DNA from: Crocinitomicaceae bacterium
GTDB lineage: Bacteria; Bacteroidota; Bacteroidia; Flavobacteriales_G; Salibacteraceae
Reading direction: 5' to 3'
Length of the DNA stretch: 64,000 nt
Assembly (NCBI GenBank): GCA_002713215.1
Contig: PAVO01000007.1
Location: 308,443 to 372,442 of the forward strand
The translations under genes were made by a program, and so were the position numbers. The notes beneath the pieces are model-generated. The model was not told the origin of the DNA and did no database searches. It saw nothing but the letters and a program-made list of their open reading frames with translations. Shown here piece by piece: positions 45,427 to 55,096 of this stretch. Position 1 is the first letter of the stretch; each line of letters begins with the position of its first letter.

Positions 45427-45512
45427 TGGCGGAAGATAACTGAATCGAACAGTCACGCATCTCTGCGCGGCACGAGTTTCAAACCCGCTTTGCAACCTCA
45501 GCGCTATCTTCC
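45427..45512 (-). tRNA. Atypical class II tRNA, anticodon UGA
   Basis: Long variable arm, loop TTTGAAA. The acceptor can extend to 8 bp (GGAAGATA with TATCTTCC) with a 4-bp T stem, as in tRNA-Sec or serine-type allo-tRNAs; the D stem is short. Most simply an odd tRNA-Ser(UGA). Confidence 0.7.
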
Positions 45513-45518
45513 ATAAGG

Positions 45519-45608
45519 TGGCGGAAAAGATCGGATTCGAACCGATGGACGCATTACTGCGCCTACACGCTTCCAACGTGCTGCCTTCGACCGCTCGGCC
45601 ACTTTTCC
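45519..45608 (-). tRNA. tRNA-Ser(GGA)
   Basis: Class II; loop TTGGAAG; CCA encoded. Confidence 0.94.
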
Positions 45609-45625
45609 GGTATTCTCAATGTGCA

Positions 45626-45706
45626 TGGGGGTGACCGACGGGTTTTTTGAACCCACGTAGTCTCGACTCACAATCGAGGACATAACCACTCTGTCATGCT
45701 CACCCC
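45626..45706 (-). tRNA. tRNA-His(GUG)
   Basis: Loop TTGTGAG; C73 opposite an extra 5' G fits the His identity. The T loop is A-rich (TTCAAAAAA) and the T stem imperfect, so it may be degenerating. Confidence 0.8.
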
Positions 45707-45721
45707 TTTAAATACGGGATT

Positions 45722-45808
45722 TGGTGCGGATGGTGGGAGTCGAACCCACACGGGCGTTTCGCCCACAGCGCTCTCAACACTGCATGTCTACCATTCCATC
45801 ACATCCGC
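45722..45808 (-). tRNA. tRNA-Leu(GAG)
   Basis: Class II; loop TTGAGAG; CCA encoded. Confidence 0.93.
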
Positions 45809-45817
45809 GTCGTAAGT

Positions 45818-45896
45818 TGGCACGCCCGGAGGGACTCGAACCCATCAATCGTCCCGTTAGAAGCGGGATGCCTTAATCCAATTTGGCCACGAGCGC
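45818..45896 (-). tRNA. tRNA-Arg(UCU)
   Basis: Loop CTTCTAA; acceptor has several G-T pairs; CCA encoded. Confidence 0.9.
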
Positions 45897-45909
45897 ACAG
45901 TAAAATGTT

Positions 45910-45986
45910 TGGCACGCCAGGAAGGGCTCGAACCTTCAACCTTCGGATCCGAAGTCCGACGCTCTATCCAATTGAGCTACTAGCGC
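45910..45986 (-). tRNA. tRNA-Arg(UCG)
   Basis: Loop CTTCGGA; CCA encoded. A UCG anticodon for Arg is uncommon in enterics or vibrios. Confidence 0.9.
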
Positions 45987-46000
45987 ACTAATTGTTGATA

Positions 46001-46076
46001 TGGTGCCGGCAAAAGGACTTGAACCCTCAACCTTCTGATTACAAAACAGCTGCTCTACCAATTGAGCTACGCCGGC
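46001..46076 (-). tRNA. tRNA-Thr(UGU)
   Basis: Loop TTTGTAA; CCA encoded. Confidence 0.93.
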
Positions 46077-46127
46077 ATTAAATTGTTTTATTTCAATGTT
46101 AGCTATCAACGTGCTAAACAAAGAAAA

Positions 46128-46212
46128 TGGTACCCAAGGCCGGACTTGAACCGGCACGCCTATTGGGACTGAGATCTGAACTCAGCATGTCTTCCAATTC
46201 CATCACTTGGGT
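46128..46212 (-). tRNA. tRNA-Leu(CAG)
   Basis: Class II; loop TTCAGAT; CCA encoded. First tRNA of the left operon, 40 bp after the second leader terminator. Confidence 0.94.
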
Positions 46213-46252
46213 AGTGTTTGGATGTACCAATTTGTTAAAGAACGATGGGCAT

Positions 46253-46280
46253 AAAAAAACCCGGGTTTGACCCCAGGTTT
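46253..46280 (-). terminator. Second leader terminator, left tRNA operon
   Basis: Reverse strand: AACCTGGG pairs with CCCGGGTT, then seven T. It lies between leader ORF B and the first tRNA, the position of an attenuator. Confidence 0.9.
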
Positions 46281-46300
46281 CTTACATCGTATTGATGTCA

Positions 46301-46329
46301 GTATCCCGAAGGTCTCGCCTTCGGAATAC
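46301..46329 (-). ncRNA. Leader hairpin after ORF B
   Basis: A 12-bp stem (GTATTCCGAAGG with CCTTCGGGATAC) starting 12 nt after the ORF B stop. A small CATC-GATG hairpin (46285-46297) follows before the terminator. Confidence 0.8.
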
Positions 46330-46341
46330 GAAAGCGAATGG

Positions 46342-46458
46342 TTAACTTGTTAGTGACAGAGATGTGCCTAATGACAGGCGTAATGAGCCACCACGTCTGC
46401 TACTATGGCGTAGCAACGAGCTTGTTAAGCTATGTGATGTGCGATTACGTTGTGTCAT
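46342..46458 (-). CDS. Leader peptide B of left tRNA operon
   Basis: 38 codons (42 if the in-frame ATG at 46470 is used). 35 of 38 residues are Leu, Ser, Arg, Gly, His or Thr, exactly the amino acids of the 18 tRNAs that follow. Codons are varied (TTA, TTG, CTA, CTG; TCA, TCG, TCT, AGC, AGT; CGT, CGC, AGA; GGT, GGC; CAT; ACA), so nearly every isoacceptor of the array is sampled. The ribosome site is weak (GAATGAG-like). Stop, stable hairpin and terminator follow in order. Read as a sensing leader; a stable peptide product is not expected. Confidence 0.72.
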   Translation of the reverse strand: MTQRNRTSHSLTSSLLRHSSRRGGSLRLSLGTSLSLTS

Positions 46459-46494
46459 TTTCATTCTCATTCTGTAAATCAAATCGTTAAAAAC

Positions 46495-46526
46495 AAAAAA
46501 CCCCGAAAGTTTTCACTTCCGAGGTT
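46495..46526 (-). terminator. First leader terminator, left tRNA operon
   Basis: Reverse strand: AACCTCGGAAG pairs with CTTTCGGGGTT, then a T run. Its 5' arm can instead pair with the 3' arm of the preceding hairpin. Confidence 0.9.
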
Positions 46527-46548
46527 CTTATGCAACTTTATCGTTGCT

Positions 46549-46568
46549 CCGGAAGCCATAGCTTCCGG
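46549..46568 (-). ncRNA. Leader hairpin after ORF A
   Basis: CCGGAAGC pairs with GCTTCCGG, 11 nt after the ORF A stop. The distal arm GCTTCCGGAG is also complementary, with one bulge, to the terminator arm CCTCGGAAG, giving a possible antiterminator. Confidence 0.78.
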
Positions 46569-46579
46569 ATAGATGGAAA

Positions 46580-46657
46580 CTATGCAGCGACTACACGTAG
46601 GCCTGAGCGCGAAAGGCCCAAACTTCTACTCGTTAAATGTGTGGTCGAATGTAACAT
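46580..46657 (-). CDS. Leader peptide A of left tRNA operon
   Basis: 25 codons from an ATG with GGAG nine bases upstream. 20 of 25 residues are Leu, Ser, Arg, Gly, His or Thr; exceptions are the initiator Met and a final Val-Val-Ala-Ala. Codons include TTA, TTG, CTT, CTA, TCG, TCA, AGT, AGA, CGC, CGT, GGC, CAT, ACA, ACC, ACG. It lies ~60 bp after a strong promoter and is followed by a hairpin and a terminator, the layout of an amino-acid-operon leader. Confidence 0.75.
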   Translation of the reverse strand: MLHSTTHLTSRSLGLSRSGLRVVAA

Positions 46658-46714
46658 TGTTTCTATCTCCAAAATGGTTTGATGCAAACGTCTTGTTTGC
46701 GTTAAGTGATGAGA

Positions 46715-46743
46715 AGTATATACAGCATTATTTTTTCTTGCAA
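46715..46743 (-). promoter_or_regulatory. Promoter of left tRNA operon
   Basis: Reverse strand TTGCAA, 17-bp spacer, TATACT. Drives leader ORF A and everything to 44091; divergent from rnr. Confidence 0.82.
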
Positions 46744-46834
46744 GCTTTTTTATTAAAAAGATTGAAAAATATCAACGCAAACATTGTTGGCAATTGTTTT
46801 TAAACAATTTTATTTTAAAAATAAAATTTAAAAA

Positions 46835-46853
46835 CACAACATATAAGATGTTC
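46835..46853. promoter_or_regulatory. AACAAC-type palindrome upstream of rnr
   Basis: CACAACATATAAGATGTTCG, an imperfect copy of the recurrent motif, between the tRNA promoter and rnr. Confidence 0.45.
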
Positions 46854-46990
46854 GCTGGTAATTTTTTGTTCGATATAGTTACATAAAAAAATACTTGTGA
46901 TACCATGACGCGGATCAAGAAATAACAAATTTTACTAATAATGACAATCGATTTAAGGACTAAATCGAGCAAAGCATAAGGAAATGCCTC

Positions 46991-49144
46991 ATGACAAATG
47001 GCACTACAATCGAAAAGCCGGTTGCCTCACCAGAGCACCTGCTAAATCTTATCCGGGCAAAAGAACGCCCTCTATCTCTAACTGATTTCAGTAAACAACT
47101 TGAAGTATTTGGCCCAGAAAAAACAGATGAACTGCGCCGAGCATTAAAGAAGCTATGTGAAGAAGGTAAACTGCTTCGCGATCAATATCACAACTATCAC
47201 TTGATGACAGATGCCTTTAAGGTCACGGGAACATTAACTGTGATCCGAAACGGCAATGCCTTCTTGTCTGTGCATGGTGAAGACAAAGATTGGTTTATTC
47301 CAAAGAAGGAAGTAATTAAAGCCGCTGCAATTCATGGCGACAGTGTCGTTGCGGATATCGCATTTCGTGACGAAGATCGCACAATCGGGAAAATCATTTC
47401 ACTAAACGGTGAAAGAAAGCCGCTGGTTGCGAAAGTATACAAAATCGATGACGGGATAATAGCCACTCCCTTGGATAAAAAGGCTTCAATCAACATCCAC
47501 ATCCCAGATGCAGACGCCTCATCGGTAAGCAACGGTGATTTGGCTCTTATTGACGCTTACGATGTGAACATTCTGAATGGTTCAGGAAAAGGACGTATAC
47601 GCACCGTTATTGGTGACATTCATTCAAAGGGTGTTGAAAGGAAGGTCGCTTGTCACAATCACGATATCCCCACAGCGTTCCCTGAAGGGCTCAATGATGC
47701 CGCGAAAGAAATTGTCCAAGGATTTAGCATGAAAGGTCGCAAAGACCTTACGAATCTGCCCTTTGTAACCATTGATGGTGATTTCAAACGTGTGGATGAT
47801 TCCGCAGACTTGGATGACGCTGTTTATGCTACACAAACTCAGAGTGGCTATCGACTTCTTGTGGCCATCGCAGACGTGTCATCTTTCATTCCTCACGACT
47901 CGGAACTGGATAAGGAAGCTCGATCACGAACGCGCTCCGTGTATTTCCCAGGTGAGACGTACACGATGATCCCTCGCCTATTATCGAATAGCGTTTGCTC
48001 TTTGCACGAAGGAAAACTGAGAGCCGTGTTCGTGTGTGATATAAAAATCCGAACAAATGGTGAGATTGAAGACTACGACTTCTATGAAGCCGGCATTCGC
48101 TCTGCCAAACGCCTTTCCTATCGGATGGCTCAGGAAGCGCTGGACAATAAAGGGCTCACTGATGGCATAACACTTGAAACACCCGTTATGGACAATTTGC
48201 GCTGCTTGCAACGCATCAAGAGTGCCCAAGCGAAAGCCGCTGAGCAGCGAGGTGTTGTCGAATTTGATCGAAAAGACCGCATTTTATCGTTAAACGAAGC
48301 CGGCAAGATTCAAAGAGTATTTTTTGCAGAGAAGTACGAAACCCATGACATGATCATGCACGCCATGTCTTTGGCCAATATATGCGCAGCCAAGTTCATG
48401 GTCGATAATGATCAGCATGGCTTGCACCGTGTTCATGATGGTTTGTCTCAAGATGAGAAGCTCGCAATCAAACAAGACATGGTTAAAGCTGGTGTTGTAT
48501 CTGCCGATGACTTCATTGATGATATCGCCCAGATTATCGAAGACATCGAAGATCCTGAACTTCGTCAACGTTTCACTTTGCAACTCAGAGGCTTCTCTAA
48601 GCCAGCCAGATACGCAAGTAGAGCCATAGGGCACGAAGGACTTAAACTCCGCCACTACACCCACTTTACGTCCCCTATCCGACGCTACACTGACTTAATT
48701 GTTCACCGCTGCATCAAGGCTATCTTGCAACGCAAAGGACGTACTGTGAATGGGGCGGGCGTTTACTCAATTGGTGAGCTGGATCAGATTGCTGAAACTA
48801 TCAACACAACGGATAGACGAGCATTTCTGGCGGTTCGTGATGCTGAAGACATGTTGATTGCATACTACTATCGTGGAAAAGAAAACACCCCATTCAACGC
48901 CACGATCACAGGAACAAAACGCTTCGGAACATTCCTTAAGATTGACGAAACCCAGGCGAACGTACTGTTTCCTTCGGATCTATATCCAGAATTCCTTGGA
49001 GACAGCTACGAATTCGTTGATGATGGGTTGCCAGTTAAAGGCGGAAATGGGCTTTCGTTGTCGGTCGGGGATACCGTTACCGTGCTTCTTGAAGACGCTG
49101 ACCCATGGACAGGAAAACTCTGCGGCGTCGTATCAGAAGAATAA
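46991..49144 (+). CDS. rnr: Ribonuclease R
   Basis: 717 residues; E. coli RNase R is ~813, so tails are shorter. Order: winged-helix start (~20-80), cold-shock domains, RNB catalytic domain with the Asp cluster in VDDSADLDDAVYA and the FTSPIRRYTDLIVHR motif, then S1 (~640-717). It is a processive 3'-5' exonuclease able to unwind structure, and acts on rRNA, tRNA and mRNA. AAGGAAATGCCTC precedes the ATG. Its position divergent from the tRNA operon suggests a role in processing or quality control of those transcripts, which is inference. Confidence 0.95.
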   Translation: MTNGTTIEKPVASPEHLLNLIRAKERPLSLTDFSKQLEVFGPEKTDELRRALKKLCEEGKLLRDQYHNYHLMTDAFKVTGTLTVIRNGNAFLSVHGEDKDWFIPKKEVIKAAAIHGDSVVADIAFRDEDRTIGKIISLNGERKPLVAKVYKIDDGIIATPLDKKASINIHIPDADASSVSNGDLALIDAYDVNILNGSGKGRIRTVIGDIHSKGVERKVACHNHDIPTAFPEGLNDAAKEIVQGFSMKGRKDLTNLPFVTIDGDFKRVDDSADLDDAVYATQTQSGYRLLVAIADVSSFIPHDSELDKEARSRTRSVYFPGETYTMIPRLLSNSVCSLHEGKLRAVFVCDIKIRTNGEIEDYDFYEAGIRSAKRLSYRMAQEALDNKGLTDGITLETPVMDNLRCLQRIKSAQAKAAEQRGVVEFDRKDRILSLNEAGKIQRVFFAEKYETHDMIMHAMSLANICAAKFMVDNDQHGLHRVHDGLSQDEKLAIKQDMVKAGVVSADDFIDDIAQIIEDIEDPELRQRFTLQLRGFSKPARYASRAIGHEGLKLRHYTHFTSPIRRYTDLIVHRCIKAILQRKGRTVNGAGVYSIGELDQIAETINTTDRRAFLAVRDAEDMLIAYYYRGKENTPFNATITGTKRFGTFLKIDETQANVLFPSDLYPEFLGDSYEFVDDGLPVKGGNGLSLSVGDTVTVLLEDADPWTGKLCGVVSEE

Positions 49145-49170
49145 AGATAGCTGATGCAACCAACACTTAA

Positions 49171-49192
49171 AACACAACATTTTTGTTGTGTT
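49171..49192. promoter_or_regulatory. Longest AACAAC-type palindrome, between rnr and ligA
   Basis: A 9-bp perfect inverted repeat (AACACAACA with TGTTGTGTT, 4-base centre). It is followed by T residues, so it may double as a weak rnr terminator, and its right arm overlaps the -35 position of the TGGTACTAT promoter of ligA. Confidence 0.65.
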
Positions 49193-49229
49193 TTTTGTTT
49201 TGTAATGGTACTATTTCTACATCAATTAA

Positions 49230-51281
<2,052 letters not shown>

Positions 51282-51287
51282 TCTTAC

Positions 51288-51309
51288 AAAGGCCTGCCCT
51301 GTCAGGCCT
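51288..51309 (+). terminator. Terminator after ligA
   Basis: AAGGCCTG pairs with CAGGCCTT, followed by CACTTTT. Confidence 0.8.
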
Positions 51310-51330
51310 TCACTTTTAATTGGAGAAACA

Positions 51331-51951
51331 ATGCGCGATCGTTTTTACCTTGCATGCACTCGTGACAATGTGGGGTCTAATATGGCTTTCCATGGCAAAG
51401 GTTATGTTACCGATTTGGACAAAGCTAAGGTTTACACTCGAAAAGAGGCTCAGCAGGCTTGGGATGGCGCTCGCAACATTGACCAACCTATTTCCGCTGA
51501 TCATGTAGACGCCCTCGCTGTTTATAAGGTGGACTGCCAACACATCCCTTATGAATCAACTTGGGATGATAGCGATGATTATGTCGCATATATTTATGGC
51601 GCTTGGGACGGCAATGACGTGTATTGGAATGCCAGCTCTAGGACGACTGATTTCAGCCAGGCATTGCGAATGTCCAAAAAAGAGGCTCTCTTACTAACTG
51701 AGCGTTGGGTTGTAATTCCCTTCTCGGTGGCTGAGGCCGCCAAACGAAGAACATTCGACCATCGTCACTTTAACCCAAGAGTTATGGTTCAAGGCGCGGG
51801 GCTTAAAGTTCCCGACCACATCAAAAAATGTCGCCGTCGCAGAGTTTCTAATCGGGTTCGAATGAACTGCCCTGATTGTGGACGGATAAACTGGCAACTC
51901 AACCCTTACGAATTCGAAAGTTGCAGCAGTAAATTATGTGAAAGACATTAA
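51331..51951 (+). CDS. Unrecognised 206-residue protein with C-terminal zinc-ribbon-like cysteines
   Basis: ATG after TTGGAG. The C-terminus has four cysteines (CPDCGRINWQLNPYEFESC ... C) preceded by a basic KKCRRRRVSNRVR patch, which looks like a small zinc ribbon with nucleic-acid affinity. The N-terminal 150 residues are alpha/beta with many Asp and Trp. No family recognised. Confidence 0.72.
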   Translation: MRDRFYLACTRDNVGSNMAFHGKGYVTDLDKAKVYTRKEAQQAWDGARNIDQPISADHVDALAVYKVDCQHIPYESTWDDSDDYVAYIYGAWDGNDVYWNASSRTTDFSQALRMSKKEALLLTERWVVIPFSVAEAAKRRTFDHRHFNPRVMVQGAGLKVPDHIKKCRRRRVSNRVRMNCPDCGRINWQLNPYEFESCSSKLCERH

Positions 51952-52042
51952 ATTATCAACTAATTTGTTGTAAAGGGTGTACATTAAGTGCCCATTTTTG
52001 GTATCATTCCGTTGACTAATGATTTCAATGGATTGAACCAAT

Positions 52043-52810
52043 ATGTTACGGAAAACAGCCCTTTACAGCCTTCTTTTCGCTGCATCTTACTCGTATGCAG
52101 AGCCTGTAATATACACAGGCAATCATCAAAAGAGCGAATTATTTTCAGCCAGCTTACAAGTTGACGAGTCAATGCCTTATGGCAATAAACGCGGGAGCGA
52201 TATGTTCCTCCAAGAAGGAACCGATGGTCGTGTCGTCTCAAAAAACATAGAGTTCGACAACGTTAAATACAAAAGACACTATGATTACAGTTTTGATGAT
52301 GTATTTAGCTGGTCACTCACTCGTAACGGCAACGAAACGGAGTTCCGTATTGGCAAGTACAAACTCAAAAACACATCACTCGAAGGTGAATGGAACGCCC
52401 TTTCCTTCTCCCTTATTAATAGCTTTTATTTGTTTGATGATGCATTGATAACGCTAAACATCGACACGTGGAATAACAGCTTACTTAGCACGCCATTAAG
52501 CTACTCTCTAGGGTTAGGTTACGCAGGTGATTTTATACTTGCTGACGACAATAAAGATGCCATTACAAATGTTGAAGGCACTATCGCATTTGATGCCGAC
52601 CTCAGTTGGTGGTCCAAATTCTTCAACGACTCGCCAGGCGAATCTCTATCTTCCACATGGACAGCCTATAACTTATACGGGTTTGATGATGTTGATGAAG
52701 TCGATGTACCAGATACTGGTGATGATATTAAAGAAGTGAACAGCCCATTGGCCTTTATTGCTACATGTGGTCTGGCACTGATGCTTGTAGGAAGAATAAA
52801 GCGCTCTTAA
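52043..52810 (+). CDS. Exported protein with C-terminal sorting signal
   Basis: 255 residues. Signal peptide MLRKTALYSLLFAASYSYA, beta-rich mature part, then a C-terminal tripartite tail: VPDTGDD motif, hydrophobic SPLAFIATCGLALMLVG, basic RIKRS. This is the layout of PEP-CTERM or GlyGly-CTERM substrates, which are anchored then processed on the way to the surface. Which sortase-like enzyme would act is unknown; none is in the window. Promoter TGGTATCATTCC upstream, together with an AACAAC-type half-site pair. Confidence 0.72.
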   Translation: MLRKTALYSLLFAASYSYAEPVIYTGNHQKSELFSASLQVDESMPYGNKRGSDMFLQEGTDGRVVSKNIEFDNVKYKRHYDYSFDDVFSWSLTRNGNETEFRIGKYKLKNTSLEGEWNALSFSLINSFYLFDDALITLNIDTWNNSLLSTPLSYSLGLGYAGDFILADDNKDAITNVEGTIAFDADLSWWSKFFNDSPGESLSSTWTAYNLYGFDDVDEVDVPDTGDDIKEVNSPLAFIATCGLALMLVGRIKRS

Positions 52811-52826
52811 TGGAGCGCTTCAACCA

Positions 52827-53717
52827 TCACTTTGTGTTTGATTCTGACATGTTATCGCAAGGTGCAAATACGTGGGGAATTTCAAGCTTTCTTGAATTCC
52901 ACTTGTGCCAGCTTGGGATTTCTCTACCTATGAACGCTTCAAAATCCGTTATATCTTTGCGCATCATGCTATAAAGAAGCGCCTTGTATTCAAGGGGTAG
53001 TTTCTTTCTGATCGGGATCCATTTGGCCAAACGCCAGGACCAGCTCTGTTTCTCCAGCCATTCAATAATTCGTAGCGCGATGGTACTTTTCTTTAACCTA
53101 ACTTTAGCGTCTGAAATATTTTTAGGTGAAAGCTCTAACTCAGGAAGCTTATCTGGATCAAGACCAAGGAAATTGACAACATCTCTCATTGCGGCCGACT
53201 GATCACTTAAGAACTCTTCAAAGACCAGAACCTTAACCTGCTCAGCAGGAAATAGTTTCAGATAGGGTTCCAGTTGTCGAACGTATTGGCTTCGCTGAAT
53301 AAAGTCATCTTCAGCAGATACGTTCTTTACCGGATCATCACCCAGTATGTAACCCTTTCTCAATCTGTGATTAAAGTGCGACTCTACGCGAGAAACTGGA
53401 TCTCGAACAATAAAAAGTATCTTCATATCCGGATTATAATTGAACAGCCTTTCAGCCGTCTTCGGGTACTCATCTACAAAACTATAGCTCGTGCTCGCTT
53501 CACCATACATCGACTTGTTTAAATCGAAGTCGAAAAGGTTGTGATATGCATCAAACCCAGAACTTTTATCGAACAACTTAGAAAAGAAATCAGGCTCCTT
53601 TTCTTTGCAAAAACCAATGTCCGGGTGTGAAAGCAGGTGTTCAGCTAAATTTGTTGTTCCACACTTTTGCGCACCGATGACACAAAAGTTCACTTTGTTA
53701 GACGCATCCATGCGCAA
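52827..53717 (-). CDS. PAPS-dependent sulfotransferase
   Basis: 296 residues. Transfers sulfate from PAPS to an acceptor, probably a glycan. 5'-phosphosulfate loop VIGAQKCGTTNLAEHLLSHP near residue 11 and the 3'-phosphate element IVRDPVSRVESHFNHRLRKG near residue 105 are canonical. Two adjacent start ATGs (53717 and 53711) follow AAGGA. Downstream of a small membrane protein by 7 bp, so one operon. It could modify a cell-surface polysaccharide, in keeping with the sugar-nucleotide genes nearby, which is inference. Confidence 0.88.
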   Translation of the reverse strand: MRMDASNKVNFCVIGAQKCGTTNLAEHLLSHPDIGFCKEKEPDFFSKLFDKSSGFDAYHNLFDFDLNKSMYGEASTSYSFVDEYPKTAERLFNYNPDMKILFIVRDPVSRVESHFNHRLRKGYILGDDPVKNVSAEDDFIQRSQYVRQLEPYLKLFPAEQVKVLVFEEFLSDQSAAMRDVVNFLGLDPDKLPELELSPKNISDAKVRLKKSTIALRIIEWLEKQSWSWRLAKWIPIRKKLPLEYKALLYSMMRKDITDFEAFIGREIPSWHKWNSRKLEIPHVFAPCDNMSESNTK

Positions 53718-53724
53718 ATTGTCC

Positions 53725-54150
53725 TTATTTATGTTTTAACGCATTAACCCCATCAGCGATCGGCTTAAGATGCGACATTTGTTCTTTGTAGTGATCCTTA
53801 TGTGTAAGGCGATAGAGCAGCCTGTATGCGTCGTACTGGACAGAGGCATCAAGCGTATATGCCGTGAATATTGAGCTCACATGGGCTTCAATTGATGTTT
53901 CTCGAAGGATTTGAGTGTAGTTGGGGTCGTCTGGTGAAATGTGATTTTCGTGAATATCCAGGATATCATTTGCAAGGTCGAAACGAAGCTCGTTGACCGC
54001 TTGCTTGATGCCGCTAGAGGTAGGCATCATGTCCAAATCCTCGTCATTAGGAAAGAGGCTTAGAGTAACCATGGCAACTAGCAGCATTAAAAAATAGATA
54101 AGAGCGATCTTTCTCGCTTCTTTGTTATATCGTGGTTGGCCATAATCCAT
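53725..54150 (-). CDS. Small membrane-anchored protein, operon with sulfotransferase
   Basis: 141 residues; one membrane segment at about 16-33 (ALIYFLMLLVAMVTLSLF), then a helical soluble domain. AAGGA upstream of the ATG. No family recognised. Confidence 0.7.
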   Translation of the reverse strand: MDYGQPRYNKEARKIALIYFLMLLVAMVTLSLFPNDEDLDMMPTSSGIKQAVNELRFDLANDILDIHENHISPDDPNYTQILRETSIEAHVSSIFTAYTLDASVQYDAYRLLYRLTHKDHYKEQMSHLKPIADGVNALKHK

Positions 54151-54241
54151 TAGGCATTCCTTACGTCCATGTAATAAGGCCTTTATCCTAACATAAAATG
54201 GCTCAACTATTTATTTGTTGTTCAATATATCTTCGTGAAAT

Positions 54242-54973
54242 TTACGCCTTCATGTTACTAAAACCCGAGCGATGAGCAAGCCACTGGCATTGTTCCTGAT
54301 CAATGCCGTGTATTAGCATTAATGTCGCAGCAAGAGCCTCTCTCTCAGAGAGTGACGAGACGAAGTGAATAACCTCTTTCACTGCGTCATTTTGTCTTGA
54401 AAAATACTCTTCAGCTCCGTTCACTAGCTTTATTAGCTTTGATACTTCTTCAGTATAGTCAGACGGATGAAGCTCAGGTATCGCCATTCTCATGGCGCTA
54501 TCAATATTCTGAACATCGTCGGCGTGACCTTTGGCGTAACCAAAAACAGTCACCATATCGTTATAGAGATTACTCGAACGCCCCATTTCACGTAACGCAA
54601 CATCAACAACGTGCCGTGTAAACCCAGGTTTTTTCGTGTACTTATCAAAAAGAGACGCCAACAACTTCCCCTTACCTTCGGTCTCTTGACGTTTAAATTC
54701 ATCTTCCCAGGTTTGCTGAATAACAGAGTTATCCCAGTGATATATGTCTCGTCTCAATGCAAGTAGCAGGGTATGCAAAGGAATCGCAACATGGTTTTCC
54801 CCTAGCGCATTAGGATTCGGTCTCTCGTTGTAAATTGGGCGAGCTTGAATACCCACACTTGAAAAAAGAGTGATAACCCCATCTCCGCTTGGCATTTGGC
54901 TTGTTTCAATCCTCTTCAACTCCGAGGTTTCAGAGGCATCTGTAATGACATAAACGCTGTGTTCTATACCCAT
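54242..54973 (-). CDS. Unrecognised 243-residue protein
   Basis: Start at the ATG after GGAGAGTGAT (54973); another ATG four codons earlier lacks a ribosome site. Soluble, helical, no motif recognised. Separated by ~90 bp from the sulfotransferase operon, with an AACAAC-type half-site pair between them. Confidence 0.7.
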   Translation of the reverse strand: MGIEHSVYVITDASETSELKRIETSQMPSGDGVITLFSSVGIQARPIYNERPNPNALGENHVAIPLHTLLLALRRDIYHWDNSVIQQTWEDEFKRQETEGKGKLLASLFDKYTKKPGFTRHVVDVALREMGRSSNLYNDMVTVFGYAKGHADDVQNIDSAMRMAIPELHPSDYTEEVSKLIKLVNGAEEYFSRQNDAVKEVIHFVSSLSEREALAATLMLIHGIDQEQCQWLAHRSGFSNMKA

Positions 54974-55096
54974 ATCACTCTCCATTAAATATTACAAATA
55001 TCGTACCATCAAACAAGATAAATATAAACATTTTTGTTGTTATTTAGGTTAAGCAAATGATAGCATGTATCCATACCAAATAGATAAGGAATCTAT

